Shown here piece by piece: positions 35,961 through 50,045 of a stretch of 64,000 nt of DNA. Within the stretch, counting starts at the first letter, position 1, and each line of letters opens with the position of its first letter. The notes under the pieces were generated by a model. It did no database searches, had not been told where the DNA came from, and saw nothing but the letters and a program-made list of their open reading frames with translations. The stretch comes from Mesocentrotus franciscanus (lineage: Eukaryota > Echinodermata > Echinoidea > Camarodonta > Strongylocentrotidae), in contig CP137674.1 in NCBI GenBank assembly GCA_037976565.1, positions 3,894,784-3,958,783 on the forward strand, in the 5' to 3' direction. Both the position numbers and the translations under genes were made by a program.

Positions 35961-36817
35961 ATAAATTTATGCACAGTTTTTTTAATTTTTTTATACATTT
36001 TTTTTAATGCTGATTATAGTTGCTGACTTGCTGTAGTAGTTCTAAGTTACCTTTTTTAGTTGTATTTTTCTAACAGTAAATTTTTGTGACAGATTTGATC
36101 TTGTATTTATTTATACAAGAATATTGGCTATTTACAGTGAGTTCATCTCATATTAAGAGTGTTGAAATTTGTTGTGAATGTACTTGTTTGCCAACCATAC
36201 TGCACTATTCTGTCTTTGCACAACAAAACGCGTGTGTGAGTTTCTTTTAATCAATATTGTATTTGAATGTTGAAGATAAAGAACAAAACAACAATGAGAA
36301 GAAGAGTTCTTTGAACCAAATTAAGGCTGTGTAAACATAAAAAGATGTTGAACAAGGATTTTCTGACAAAGTCACGATCTTAGAATGCACAGAAAGAAAA
36401 GAGAGGATAAACAGAATTTGTAATATATTGGTTTGAATAAGTTTGTTTTTAAAGTAAGGAATAGAGGATATATGTTTACATTATGCTCATGTTCTATGCA
36501 TGGAGGTTTAAAGGGCTGTGCAATAGAAATTTGCGTCAGATTGTATTGTAAATGAGTTGGGCTGCATAAATTATGATTTCATATTTATCAATGCTATTTT
36601 TTGTCCACATACATGTACCTGCTGCTGTGTAATATGATTCAAACACTGATAGACATGGGGAGATGTTAACAAATGCCCCTCCTACATTTTTCACATTCAA
36701 CTGATTATTATTTGTCATCTTGTTTTTGCTTCTTAAACTTTCTGTGCATCTCCACATAATTTATCAAAGGGAAAAAAATATACATTGATTACAATAAACA
36801 AAACTACATAGATTTTA
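35961..36817. other. No gene seen
   Basis: AT-rich sequence with no exon-like frame or recognised repeat. It could include distal TRIM23 3' untranslated region. Confidence 0.4.
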
Positions 36818-37080
36818 TTATTATTATTATTATTATTATTATGTATTTGGCATCACCTGAGCCTAGGAGGCAAATAGAGAACTGAATCACTGTAACCCTT
36901 GGGTCTCTCCTCCCGGAATAACTGATTGGGGGTGTGCAGGTGGACCACTACACCGGGGTTTCCCCCTACTCTTATACAAATAGTGCAGTTGGTTCTTAAC
37001 GTGCAAAGGTGGTGACTCTCCTCTACATGGGGCCTCCATTTAACGTCCTATCCGAGGGACAGACTATTCCTGTCATAGCA
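36818..37080 (-). mobile_element. SINE-like element with (ATA)n tail
   Basis: On the minus strand, GGATAGGACGTTAAATGGAG, GTCACCACCTTTGCACGTTA, then CACCCCCAATCAGTTATTCC and CTCCTAGGCTCAGGTGATGC, ending in (ATA)n at 36818. The GACGTTAAA core is shared with the element at 25150. Confidence 0.65.
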
Positions 37081-39115
37081 TATCAAGTAAGTTTTTATCA
37101 GTGTTTTTCTAAAGGTCTTGATAAGGCAAAGAGACATCTGTCCTTTCCTTTTGCAGAATTTTCTCAGTGGAAACTTATTTTGTCAAAGATACAAAGGCCA
37201 AGGACTTGGCTTTTAATGGGTTTCATTAGGTTTAGGATTACGATTGGTAATGTCTGAAGTCTTAGTCTAGTCAGTTAAACATTAAAAGAGGAAGTCTACC
37301 TTGATGTTAAGTTGGTCTTGATAAAATCGGACAAATAAGCTACTTGCAAGGTAAATCACCAAGTTGCCAACTTGTGTTTGCTGTATCACAATTTTCCTGA
37401 AAGTTACAGATCTCATTCTCCCATTTCTATGTTTGTCTTTTCTTTCCTTTCCTTCTTTTTTCTTTTTTAAGTCAACCAACTTAATATCAAAGTGGAATTC
37501 CGCATTATTTAAATAATGGCAGGTTGTGGGTTTGAGTTCTGGCAAAGCACTTTTGTCCTGAAGCAAGGCATTATATTGACATTGCTTCTCTCCATCCATA
37601 AGACGTACATGTATGTCAGAGCACTCTCATCAGTGATTTGTAACTGGGAAAGTGCTACATCGAAAAAAAAGTTGCTATTATTTTACACCTTTTTAATATT
37701 GGTTTAACCAAAGTTGAAACATGTATGTTATTGTACATATGCAGCTGTGTGTTGACAGTGGTGATATGCAAATAGTTATGTTATATTTACATGGATTGTT
37801 TTAATCTCAAGTCATTTTTTTTCAGAGGATGTAGTATGTTGTATATTTTGAAAGTATCTTTATTTTCCCTGTACTTAACAATGTTGCAGATGTTCATTTC
37901 TATTGAGTTATGCGATAATTAACATTAGAGTATATACTTTTTTCTCATTGTGTGGTATCCACAAAGACTTGATACATTGGTAAACGGTTGTTATCCCTAA
38001 TTTTTCTCAAGCTGTATACTGCCATTGAAAATGTTTTTACAATTAAAAATGATTGGATAGTTATGAGAAAACAAAAATACATAGACTTTAGAGTTTATTG
38101 CTTGTTTCCTTTTTGTAAGTATAATTTGTTATGGTTCAGAACTAAACGTCTGGTACAGTATTTTGTTGTTTATGTTGTTGTTTGTGTGTGAGGGTGGTGT
38201 GTGCGTGCGTGTGTGTGTGTGTGAGAGAGGCTGTGCGTGTATTTAGAAGTGGTAATTATACTTACTTGTGTAAAAGAGACATTTATATAGCAGATCGCGA
38301 CTTGGAATTGTTAAATCATAATTAGGAAAGGGGGGGGGGGTCTCACATCTCACATCTTTCAATCGAAGAAAATGACCACAATAGCGGTTATTCTAGAAAG
38401 TTGTTAATTTGTTATATATCTTCAGGATAGTTTAAGATGCCTAATAAATTGATATGTAAAGGGAGGCTGTTTGGAAAGTTGATGCTGATTTCTTTCTTAT
38501 CTTAAGCCTTCGATATGACTCAAGCTCCCATCCAAAGAGATTTAAAAAGGAAGGAAAAAAGAAGTTAAGATAGTTTGTTAAGAGAAACAAAAAAAGAGCA
38601 TCGCAGAAAGCGATTGGAAGAGACATCACGGAGGGGGTGGGAGAAAGAGAGATGGGGAAAGGGGGAGGAGAGAGAGAAAGAGAGCTTACCCAGCATAAAA
38701 GGTGCTTGAGGTAGCAAATTTGGTGTCTTGAGCATTTTTATTAAATTGATTTTCACTTTTCTTTTATCATTAGTCAGGTCAGTAATTAAAGTAATAAATG
38801 AAATAAAATCACAATTAAAAAGTAATGATTATTTGGTAGTCAGTGAAATAATTGGTATTTGTTGGTATTTTTGTGTGAAAATGAAGAAGCATGAGGGTCT
38901 GGGAGTTTGTTTTTTAAGTGGGGGAGTACCGTGATGAGAATAAAATGGGTACGTTCAGCTACTGAGAGCCCGACCCAGCGGGTTACCGAGATTTCTCTCG
39001 CCCGAACTACCAGCGGGGACAAAAACCACTGTAACATCGATTTCACAATGAAGCGTTAATTATTTGCCATAGTTTTTATTTGTGTTCGTTCCTTAGTCCA
39101 TTATCGCTCAAGCAC
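37081..39115. other. No gene seen
   Basis: Nothing coding recognised. Contains a short (GT)n run at about 38198-38225, a G-run at 38330 and a purine-rich stretch at 38620-38690. Confidence 0.45.
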
Positions 39116-39119
39116 CCGC

Positions 39120-39122
39120 CCT

Positions 39123-39156
<34 letters not shown>

Positions 39157-39310
39157 CTCTCTCTCTCTCTCTCTCTTTCTGTCACTGTCCGTCTCTCTCT
39201 ATCTCTCTCACTCTCTTCCTTCTCTTTCTCTCCTTCTCTCTCTGTATCTTCAAGTCTTCTCTCTCTGTCTCTTTCATTTCTCCCCCCCCCCCTCTCTCTC
39301 TCTCTATGTT
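39120..39310 (+). repeat. (CT)n microsatellite
   Basis: Long, slightly interrupted TC/CT array with a C-run near 39280. Ser/Leu and Arg/Glu frames across it are artefacts. Confidence 0.95.
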
Positions 39311-40995
39311 TATCTCTAAGCATTATTGCGTGTCCATTATCTTTCTAGCTTTGGTCATACTTCTCCCATCGTCCCTGTTAGGCATCCTCTCCCTATCCTT
39401 CTACCTCTCATACACTCTCCTGTTTTCTTTATCATCTGTAATTTATCCTTTGTTCTAACACATTTCACACTTTCATTTGATTTTTTTTCATCATAATCAT
39501 GTAAAATACACTTGCCTCTAAAAACCCCAGTCACACCAACGAGACCGACACGAGACCAACAACAGACGGAACAAACAATTATATTACCTCACATGGCAAA
39601 AAGTCAGTCGGTTTGGAGTCGGTGTGGAGTCGGTTTGGCGGTGAGACTGAGGACGTGAGGTATATGTTTGGCGTGAATTTTTTCTAGGGTTTGACGTTTT
39701 AAAATGAAATGTCAATAATACCAATTAACAGGTAGTTCGCCTTTTAAGTGCTCGCCAGCAAGTTAAAACTTAGCCCCATCAGTTCTTCAATAATCGACCC
39801 GAAGTCCAGGCAGGTAGCATTTAAAACGCCCGGGGCGCCACCGGAAGAAAATTGGGGGTAATTTCTTCTTCTTTTTTATCACCATGACGGTTGTTCAAGA
39901 AAATATGAATACTATTAATAAGTGTGGATAAAGGGAAACGAAAAACTCGAGAGAGCTAAAAATATACTGAAGGTGAACAAAATGTCAATAAAATAACGAC
40001 CTATTTTAAACACTTTAACGGGCGAAGATGTGTTTAATGTGCATAAGCACTCATGCGCAATTGCGGCTTGCAAGTGATTTTTTTTCTTCCTCGCTCGACG
40101 CCTTTGAAGTTTAAATTGTTCCATAAAAATGGTGAAAATCGAAATCTGGTGGATGAGCTAAGAGTTTACAAGGTTACCCCTCTTCCCTTTTGTGCAAGAA
40201 AAATGCTTAATTGAGTATGATAATTTGGGCACGCAACGTGTGTTGAGTTGCATCTGAAATTTTCATGGCAGTGACGTCAATTAGTGGTCTAAAAATAACG
40301 TTACATATAATATATAGTTTCCTCTTAAATTCTTTTTACGAAGAGTCTAGGGGAATTAAACAGTTCCGGTTTTTACGTTTAATACTTTGAAAGAATAGAA
40401 TAGATTTTTTAAAATCCATGATTTTAAAGGGGTGTCGCCGATCTTCACATATATCTTCGGCTATTTCGGGGGTCAAACAGACGGTTTGAAGCATACTAGT
40501 GCCCCCTCCCCGGCTCCCTCCTCGGAGATGGATGTGAAGATAGTTGCAGGCGGGCTTCTCTAAAAAAAAAAAATATATATATATATATTGGGAGGGGGAC
40601 TTTGAAGGGCTTGTTGGGGGCTTGAGTTCTGGCATCTGGCATCCATGTATATTCTAGAACAATAATATTGGGGGCGGGCGGGGTTGAAGAATATGGGAGA
40701 GGGCTTGAGTCTCCCAAGCTGGATAGATGATGTCCTTTTCAAAACTTTCTTTATTATCATCCAGTAGAGGGTTGTTAGTGGGGTGGGGGCGGGGGACAAC
40801 TGTACAATGGCACTCCAAGATGGCAATGGTCCTTGATGTTTAAAAACAAATAATACAAAATATATACGGACGGTGATGAAAAGGTGGTTATAGGGACTAT
40901 TGGATCATGAAGAGTGACAAGGAATCAAACGTAACGTAAAGTAGAACAAGAAGCAGTAGCAGTTATAGTAGTTGTAGGCCTAATAGTAGTATTAT

Positions 40996-41034
<39 letters not shown>

Positions 41035-41570
41035 CAGTATAGCAGACTATTCGGGCATCTCGTATCTGAGGAGGTGGTTGCCCGAATATCGGAACTTTAA
41101 AACCCCCAGGTGGGCTGTAGCCCCTATCCCCTACCACCACCCCCGCGCCTCGTATGTCTATGCTCAATACAACCAGAGACCTGTGCATGTCTCTGCTACA
41201 TCTCTCTGCGATGGCTTCCTCGTCATCCTAGATGGATAAGGGCATGATGGGTGTGACAATGTAATCATCCCTCTTCCAACGAGGGCGGTACATTGTCCGA
41301 CATCAAATCGCCGTTAGGTCCAATATGAATGAAAAGGGTTAATTTGATAAGGTTTAAACGAATCTCGTGTTGGGTTCAGTGATTACACCTACTTCTATTC
41401 CCCTTAGATACTGGAGACTGGTAGTCAGGGGGTGAGAGGGAGGAAAGGAGGTGGAGACACCAGAATACAGGGGTATACAGGGGTCTGGTGTTGCCTTCTT
41501 GATTATGTTCAAATCAGTGATACTTTGAATGAGAATCAGACATCCCTGTCACCGATCTCTTCTCCATATT
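39311..41570. other. No gene seen; simple repeats
   Basis: Includes a possible decayed TIR element around 39525-39660 (CCCCAGTCACACCAACGAGA versus GGTGTGGAGTCGG motifs), an (AT)n run at 40572-40588, a G-rich stretch at 40590-40800 and an (AGT)n array at 40985-41035. None of the open frames looks like an exon. Confidence 0.45.
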
Positions 41571-41575
41571 AAAGG

Positions 41576-42085
41576 TAGTGTATCCCTTTTGCAGCCAACA
41601 TCAAATTCTGTAGAACTTTGCAGGAATTATGAATATGTCACGTATGTCCTATCTGTGAAATTTAAACGTTAGCAGTGTCCTAGTATTCAAATTATGCAAG
41701 GAAACCCGTTTACTTTCTAGACTTCACTGTCAGACACTATTGAGTGACTGACTGGTAATAACATACATAAAATGAGCTATAAAGGGTACATGCACATTTG
41801 TCTACATCAATAACCCACTTCTTGTAATGGCCAAAATTAAACTGATTGAATCCTTGCGCAGCACAAAACGTACGACCATTCGGTACAAGGGTCTGAAAAT
41901 CAGACTATTTAATTAAACGACCGAGATCGCTGAATTCGATTCGACAACTAACGGTCGCTATTTTCCCACAAAAAGACATTTTCAAGCCCTTTTGTTTTGA
42001 GGGAAGTTCTTCCTTAGTATTATGTTTCAAATGCCGTTGGAATTTAACCTTTTCATTTTGTTGGCCTTTTTTATTGTACCTTTAA
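41576..42085. repeat. Dispersed ~500-bp repeat, copy 2
   Basis: Matches 15461-15985. Bounded by TTAAAGGTA near 41571 and TACCTTTAA near 42076, consistent with a short-TIR MITE. The shared minus-strand peptide frame is broken here by an indel and stops. Confidence 0.75.
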
Positions 42086-43880
42086 CCAGAAATTGGTTTA
42101 TATACATGGGAGTAGCATCATCATTCCTCTTATTACATATATATCTGGTATCAGATCCGTTATTGTGTATGTGTTAAATTCTTACACACTGATCCAAATT
42201 CTACAGCTCTAAAATGTGAAACAAGGTTAAAGTGACGAGGTGTCGATATTTTCACATCAAGAAGTATGAATAACATCGGGGTCAGTTCTGTTATTGTCTT
42301 GACTCTGTTTTGTGGAATGAAGTAATAATTGAGGGGAAAGAAACAGTTCCTATAGATTGTTTTCTGATCAACTGAACAGCTGTAAATCTCTCTAAATTAA
42401 TTAACCGGGTCAGATGGGCATAAATTCACCTGCTCTGCGGTCAAACTTTGCACAGAATCATATTCATTCAATATAGGTATATCAATTGTTTTTAATATCT
42501 CTTCTATTTGCGGGTTATTACAGAGATAGTGAAGTGTGATATATAATAGATGACAAAAACGATAACAATGAAGTAATAACATTGAGGCCTACGGGATTAT
42601 TTGCCCGAGGGAGGACATACATTATCTGTCAAGCAAAACAAAACAACAAAACAAACAATCAAATAAACCCAACAACAAAAACAAACAAACATCAACCCCA
42701 CCCCCCTAAAAAAAACCCATAAAATAGACGGTTCTCCAGTTTGGCCGTTGCTTGGGCATTTATACAGTCTAAAATAAGTACAGTGTAGATGATCAGTAAA
42801 TATTGAATGTTACCTAAAATCCATTTAACTTAGTTTAAAGGCTGTACAAATAATAATGCGTTACAAATACGTGGATATTACTATGAGAGGTGAAAGTCGC
42901 GGTAGATTTGGATGGCATCGTCATTGAAACACCCCAAACTTAAAAAATAAAATAAAATAAAGGAGGAAGGGAGAATTAAGGGAAGGAGGGAATGAGAGAG
43001 AGAGAGGGGTAAAAGGGGGAAAGGAAGTTGCTCAATTGCGTAAATGGGCAAAGAATGAACAATCAGCAATATTGACGAATCAAGTAAATGAAATTGAAAA
43101 AGTAGAAGAAAAAAAAGTCATCCAATCCTGTCCTAGATCCGAGGGGCATGACAGAATTAATTCGAGTTCTTTTAATTCATGACGCCAAATGTCGAACTTA
43201 AAAATTATTCTAGTTTCCTTTTATGGTTATATTGTTTCTTTTAATATTATACACTGATCCAATAAATTTTCCCTTCTTAATTCAATAATATTTCTCCCAG
43301 TAACTGTTATAATATCGATCTTTGTGTTTTTATCCTCTTAAGCCTAACCCGAATTTTGTCCTCACATTTTCTTCTTCTTCTGTATTTTATACCCCCTCCT
43401 GAACCCCCTTTCAGCAGGGATGAGGTGGATGGGATCTTATCGTTCCCCTTTTCGTCGTTTCCTGTCATATATTTCACTTCTCATAAATCTCAGATATTCT
43501 TCCTGAAGATCATTATAGGTCCATCACTGAGTTGGAATCAATCAATGGTCGGTCGGAATATGATATAATGCTTGTGAACAGAAGGGAGTTCACATATTGC
43601 GTTTCTCTCAGACACATCAACACCATCGCAAAGACATTCGAAAAATCAAGCTACATGCTTATCATTGTGCGTCATCCTATGGAATGTGCAATCGTTACAA
43701 TGACATGTTACGTAATACGAACTTGATTTCTATTGGTAATTTACAAAAAATAGTCTTTGCTATTGCCTTTTCCACATAATGAAATTACTTCACCATTTCA
43801 TATTTCAATAAATTCACAAAGGCTATAACGTGTACTTGGGTATGCACTGGTCCAGTGTGGAAGTTATGGGACTGGTGTCG
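42086..43880. other. No gene seen
   Basis: AT-rich spacer with an (AAC)n-like run near 42640-42690 and an AAATA/GGGAGA stretch at 42940-43020. No exon, RNA gene or structured repeat recognised. Confidence 0.45.
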
Positions 43881-43894
43881 ACTAGCCGGTTACA

Positions 43895-44260
43895 ACATGT
43901 CGTCTTTCCGAAGGTTCCTAATTCTGAAAAATGTTGTATACGAAGGTTCATAATTTCGAAAATAAAAATAGGTTTATATTGCCGTAAATGAAAAGAGGTT
44001 CATAATATCCTGAACTTCTATATAAGTTAAAAAGCGTCCATGATACCAAAAATGAACACGATGAAAGAACCCTGTATATTGTTTCCGAAATAACGAACCT
44101 TCCGAATTATATAAGCCCTAATTTATTTTACGGAATTGTGAACCAATATTCGTTTTCAGAATTACGAACCCAATTTCGTTATTAACCCAAGGAAAGGGAA
44201 ATTCGTGTTTGGGAATTATGAACCTTCGGAAAAATGAACCTTCTGAAAATTTAGTAACAC
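43895..44260. repeat. Degenerate array of GAACCTTCCGAA-type motifs
   Basis: At least ten variants of TTCCGAAGGTTC / GAATTATGAACCTTCGGAA occur in both orientations with irregular spacing. A shorter patch of the same kind is at 9478-9565. The motif is nearly self-complementary, so the region can form many small hairpins. Confidence 0.65.
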
Positions 44261-44463
44261 CCGACGAGCCGTCGCATGTATGAGCTGCACCATCCAACGC
44301 AGTTTATGTTGCCATGGTTATTGTAATAGTGTCACTTGTCCGCAGAGTGATACGTCACAGAATTATCGTTCACTGCCTGAAGGAGTCAGGGGTTTGATTT
44401 CCTGCCCTGCAGTCGTATCATGTAGGTGGTCCTCGAATTGGTTATATTCTTTACAGATGAGAT

Positions 44464-44736
44464 AAAGAGAGAAGATGGGAGAGAGAGAGAGAGAACGTTG
44501 GCAAGGGAGGAGGAGATGGAGAGAGAGAAGGAAAAGAAAGTGAGCAAAAGTAAAACGAAAACAAAGCAAATCAACAAAAAAAGCGAGAGAGGGAGAGAGA
44601 GAGAGGGGAAGCGAGAATGAATTTTTAAAAAGCCCGAGGAGAACGGAGAGAGAAAGGGAAGAGAAAGTGTAAGAAATGGAGAGAGAAGGAGAGAGGACAA
44701 ACAAGAAAGAGTGTGTGTGTGTGTGTGTGTGTGTGT

Positions 44737-44791
<55 letters not shown>

Positions 44792-44792
44792 A
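44464..44792. repeat. Purine-rich (GA)n and (GT)n microsatellite
   Basis: GA-rich tract with (TG)n at 44711-44737 directly followed by a pure (GA)n run to 44788. The 165- and 153-codon minus frames through it are Ser/Leu/Phe low-complexity artefacts. Confidence 0.95.
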
Positions 44793-46608
44793 AATAATGG
44801 AAGAGCAAGAAATTGAAGAAGGAAGGGAAGTGACTGACCTGTTTCACCTCGTCTCTGCAAAATACTGTGTAATTGTTTTTATTCTGGCGCCTTCAACAAG
44901 TTCAGTGTAGACTCTCTGTCCAGACGCTTACATCACATTTCTCGTTTACTGCAACTACACATTTATGACTGAATGTTGACAACTTGATTGTAACACCTGG
45001 ACAGATCAGGCTAACCCACAAAATAATTCATTTTTTATTCAAAGAGATTGGATGCAGAAATGGAGTAGGTTAGATCTGAGTAACCATGGTTACAAGTCTA
45101 ACTTAAAATCTCAAGCCGTCAACACAGAGTGGAAAGAGAAGGTTCTCAACAAAATCAGGGTTGGATTTGGGGGGGGGGGGTAAACCAAATTTGACATACC
45201 TTAACTACATAAATACATGCCTAATGACTTGTGCCCCTGTGTCTCATTTCAAGTTCAAGACTCCTAAAAAGCATCTGATTTGTAATCCTCTTCTTTTTTT
45301 TTGACAACGATTTTTTTTTTGGCGGAATCGTGCACCCCCTCCATTTACTAAATCCTGTATGGGTCCGCCCCTCTTAAAATTGCCATGAAGTTCAAAATTA
45401 TTGGGTAAAACGAATATTCTGCTTATTCAATGGATTCTTTGTTTATTCAGTAGATGCTTTAGGGAAACCACCCAGCCTGTCGGCAGAGACAAATTTGTAA
45501 CAATAATTACAACAGCAGCGTCCTCTCTCTTTGAAAGTCAAGACAGATTGAACATCATGAGCCCTTCTGAAGTTTCGGTTATGGAAAGTGGATATTTTCT
45601 TTTTGAGCTGGACTAATTGTTTTGCATTCTCGAAGGACGTCATTAAATTCGATCTGAGTTTCGAACCCTTAAGGTTACTCTTGATTTGTGACTGCATCTG
45701 AGGGAGAAACTTAAAAATGATGAGAAAGGTCACTGTATATATACCAGAGGCTATATGATTCACCGTTTTCATGATGATACTAAGATAAGCTGAAGGTTGC
45801 AAGAGTTATATAAATATTGGAAATTCATCGTTTAATTTAGTATCTGATTGATTCAGAAATGAAATTAAATTGATTCAAATCCTTTTTTTGTATTGGGTTG
45901 GGATTTCATATTGATAATACAAATTCTCAACTTTGTCCGAGAATATGATTTTCTCATAACTCGAACCAAGATTTATTTAAAGTAATTTCTTTTTTCCTGT
46001 AAAAAATAATACGGAGTAAAAATTAAAACATGCGTGAAAAATATATATTATTGATATGATTTACTTACAAAATAAGTGAATGTGAATACGTAATATTTTG
46101 AAAACAATCTCAATAATTGGAGTTAATGAAATATTTTGTTAAAGGTGGTTTGGATTCGTTTTATTTTCCGTATAGAAAACATATATACATACATATGAAC
46201 ATAATCAATGATAATTATCTAAAAGGTGAATTCATGCAAATTGTATTATTATATATATAGTTATAACTTGGTTCAAGTGATGAGAAAATCTTATTCTTTG
46301 ACAAAAACTGGGAATGTGTATTATCAACATTAACAAAATAACTGGGTGAATTGTAAGATAATGACGTCACAAGCCTATAATCGTAGAGATGCCAACTATT
46401 AGTGATTTTCATAGATTTCTTCCTAGTTTTTCATGTCATTAAACATTCATAACTTTATCATTTTGTTGTTTTGGTGGGCCGTGCCCGTGAGGAATTGATG
46501 CAGGGCTCTAAGGTTATTTTAGGTGCCCCAATTTATTATTGTATTTATTGACCAGGTACGTACGGACCTTTGGTGTTTAGTAGAACATACTTTCGGATAT
46601 CGTTGTTA

Positions 46609-47012
46609 AAGATAAAGACCAGTTCTGGTCATGCGATTGCATTGTGAAAGAAACGTTGTGGAATCGATCAGAAAAGGTTGATCATCTAGCATATAAGTAT
46701 TGGTGTGTACTGCAAGGTTCTGGAATCATCAAAATGATAAGAAATTTGGCCCAGTCTTGGTAAAGTTACAAGCACTGTACACAGAAAGATGTATGTGGGA
46801 CTACGCGACCACGTGCGCGATATCTTTTTGGTCCCAATAGATATAATAATTTACCAAATATATCAATTAGTAGGCGGTTTCCCGACTTTCCCGGCAAAAT
46901 TTGTATCATCACGTATTAGTCAAAACGTATTCTTTCAGATGATTGGTAATGAGAGCTTCAATTTCAATTTTTTGAGAGAGGGGCGTTTCCAAAACTGGCC
47001 TTTACCTAAGAA
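46609..47012. mobile_element. MITE (type B), copy 2
   Basis: TTAAAGATAAAGACCAGTTC to CTGGCCTTTACCTAAG, the same structure and orientation as 6085-6490, with a small internal insertion near 46886. Confidence 0.8.
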
Positions 47013-47335
47013 AATATCATCTCACTATGTTGTTGTCATTTGTTACATTTGACCCCCGATCAGAATAAGGGCACGTACTTGCGATCACAGTCTCATACCC
47101 ACAATGTATCATAGTATTTACTATCGAATAGAGAAATACTTTGCTCAACATTTCTCAAAATTTCAATTCTGTATAATAATATGTTGAGAAATATGAAACT
47201 CATTATTTTTTAAATATTTTTTTTAAAGTATTCAGTCTTTTTCTGAAAAAAGCATTGATTTGTTCTAGTTTTGGGTTGAAATAACTGTGTAGTGCAGTAA
47301 TATATTTCTATTATGTGATTGTGATATATTTCCGT

Positions 47336-47337
<2 letters not shown>

Positions 47338-47371
<34 letters not shown>
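47338..47371. repeat. (TA)n microsatellite
   Basis: About 16 TA units. Confidence 0.95.
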
Positions 47372-47376
<5 letters not shown>

Positions 47377-48012
47377 CATTGTGAAGTAATGAACAATGAA
47401 TTATGTTGTATTCATGTTTGTTTATCAAATGATAAAAAAGCTTTGTTATAATTATGTTACAGTTTTGTATCAACTATAGTATATATGTACAAAAAAGAAA
47501 TGGAGCTTTGAGAAATAAAATCAATGAATACAAACAAAGGTGAGAAAACAAAACTTTGCTCGCAATACCTTTGAGAAATTGGTTCAAAAAAAAATCTTCT
47601 TGACTGAAGTGAGTAGCTGATCCTTTAATTTAGCAATTTTGCAACAACTCTTTTTTGTCGGCCTTCACCAGCACCAAATTATTGCATTTTTATTTATAGT
47701 TTTCTGTAATGTATTTTCTACAACAACGAACGTGTTAACCCACACGGTTCGTTCTGAAATACATAAAGGGAGTGCCACATAATCATAAAATTTTGCACTT
47801 TGGGCAAATTTAATAATTATTTTTAAAAAATGACAATCAGTGCCATCATCTTCGGTATTACATTTTATATAGCAATCCATGTTTTTGATAAGAGTGAACT
47901 CCATTTCATTGTTGAAGCCGTCATGTTTGCCTTTCTAGATAATGAGAACGATCGATCCCCTAAACCGTAGTTTCAGGGCGCTCGGGGGACATTTGCCCCT
48001 ATCGAAAAAAAA

Positions 48013-48115
48013 AAGAGAGAGGTGCAGAGAGAGACATAGAAAGAGAACGAGAGAGAGGGAATGAGAGAGAGAGAGAGATAGAGAGAGAGAGAGGGTGGGG
48101 GAGGGGGGTGGCGGG
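48013..48115. repeat. (GA)n and G-rich tract
   Basis: GAGAGA array running into a GGGGGTGG-rich stretch. The frames over it are low-complexity. Confidence 0.9.
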
Positions 48116-48639
48116 GTGGGGATAGGGAGAATAGAACGCGAAATGAAAATGATAGACCCCCCCCCATCCCGTAATTGGAAATTTGCTTTTCCTTCACCGA
48201 GTAAGAGCGGTGCCCCTCCCATTTCCATGCTACCAGTGGCCCACTTAGTGACTGGCTCCTCACTATGCCACTGTCAAACATAAGCAGGAAGTTATAGAAA
48301 AGTACGAATAACCGAAAATCAGCCAGTTCCTAAACCTTTGGCCTTCGCCCTGTGTTAAGTGAATCAAGAACTGAATTGAGGTATCAATGCGCACAGTTAA
48401 AAGATATATCCTATAATCATGATAATTGGCTGATTGATATCCAACTCAAAAAGTGAGGGAGGAAACAAAAATCAAATTTCGTCACCCTCGGTGCATGGGA
48501 ATGACTCCGCAACCAAACTTCTCATTCGCTGAAGTGGAAAATCACAAGAATCCTAGACTGCCTGATGAGCTCTCATTGAAGCCCAAATGGGTAATTTGTC
48601 AAAATTTTATTGCAATCGTTTCAAAACTATTTCACGTCA

Positions 48640-49330
48640 AAATAAGTTGCCCACCCCCTTCAAGACAATCGGAGCACGCGCGTTGAAGCTCGAGTGCAAT
48701 GTAATGGAGTCAAGATATGCCCAAAGTGCCCCGTCACGCGCTCTTTCTATTCCCTCTCGGGTCGCGGTGTCGTCTGCAATTATGGCCGCCCGATCGCAAC
48801 ATAGTTGACATTTTCCAGAACTGTTCCAAACGAGCTGAAAAGAAAGAGAGTGAGAGAGACGATGAAGGAGGGAGAGAGAAGGAGGGTAAAATAGAATCTT
48901 GATAGAATTTCACAAACGCCATATTCGTCATATTGGGGTGACATGTTTCATTTGATGTTGATGGACAGAAAACTGCGGGAGGGCAGGCAGTCTGACAAAT
49001 TGTTCCGCGCTGGAGCAGCGGGCAGCCGCGTCAGCGAGGCATGGCACCAACTCAACGACTTGCTTGGTGGTCGCTACTAACTTATCTTCAGGAAGAGAGT
49101 TACAGTTTAAAGTTGCCACACAAGCAGAGGTAACAAAACTCTCTGTAGTTGGGACCAACTGGGTGTTTGTTTAACGATTTCTATTCAGCTAGAGCCTCGG
49201 CCAAACGTAATCATTCATATCGCAAATCATATTGGTTGCACGTCTAGGGTAAATTGGATGGGAGCGCTGGGCGGCGAGTATCGGCGGGAATGCCCTGCAT
49301 GCACACCAATGTATCTCTGCTGTCTACTAG
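48640..49330. other. CpG-richer block without recognisable gene
   Basis: Base composition is higher in G+C and CG than in the flanks, including CGGGTCGCGGTGTCGTCTGC and CAATTATGGCCGCCCGATCG. It could be a regulatory element or an unrecognised first exon. No frame with a good start and donor was found. Confidence 0.3.
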
Positions 49331-49894
49331 CAGACGATATTATTACAACTAGCCTTGTGCAACAGCAGATTGTTATCAAGAAAATGGAAATATTTGGTCT
49401 TGGCAATTCCTCATAATTGGTAAAGGAGTTTCACATCATTGTCAGCTACACACAGGCCTGCTTTGCATGGTTATATAGTGTTACAAGTTTTCATTGTTGT
49501 GTTTAACTCCTTCAAGGCCAGGTGATCGACTTGCTAGCATTTTAAAAAGAGAAAAATATAGATTGACTTTAGAATATGGCTTTTAGTGTAAGCCTTTATT
49601 CGAGATTGAAATAATGTCCATCAAAGAATTTGCCATATTCGTTGCATTATTGGCATTTCTAAGATATACGACAATGCTGTTTTATTGAAGGTCTGTATCT
49701 CCTTCTTATCGACAAGTACATACTGTGTTTATCATATAATCTTGTCCAGAGCCGCCCGATGCAGCAATAATGATATAAATAATAACCAAATGAATATGGA
49801 TCTACACAGTGGATAATACACTTCACGTCTCCTCAAGCTATTCATCCCTGGCACCGAATGCATCCGCGCTCACAATGTGAGCACTGTTTCAACT

Positions 49895-50045
49895 TCTCGG
49901 GACATTTTATTTCCATATCGTCACCGTGAGAGTATACGGCAATTACGAACAATTTGTCATCCTACCAGGTCTCCATGTCTCTCCTGGGTATGGAGAGGCA
50001 AATGTAGACGGACATGAGCGCTTTGTCGGGGACTCAAACTTCCTC
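49895..50045 (-). mobile_element. Diverged SINE fragment
   Basis: ATCCTACCAGGTCTCCATGT, CTCCTGGGTATGGAGAGGCA and AAATGTAGACGGACATGAGC correspond to the middle of the SINE at 34186-34530. Confidence 0.5.

Noticed and set aside
44363..44860. 165- and 153-codon minus-strand frames
   Set aside because: They translate a purine-rich GA/GT microsatellite; Ser/Leu/His-Thr low complexity.
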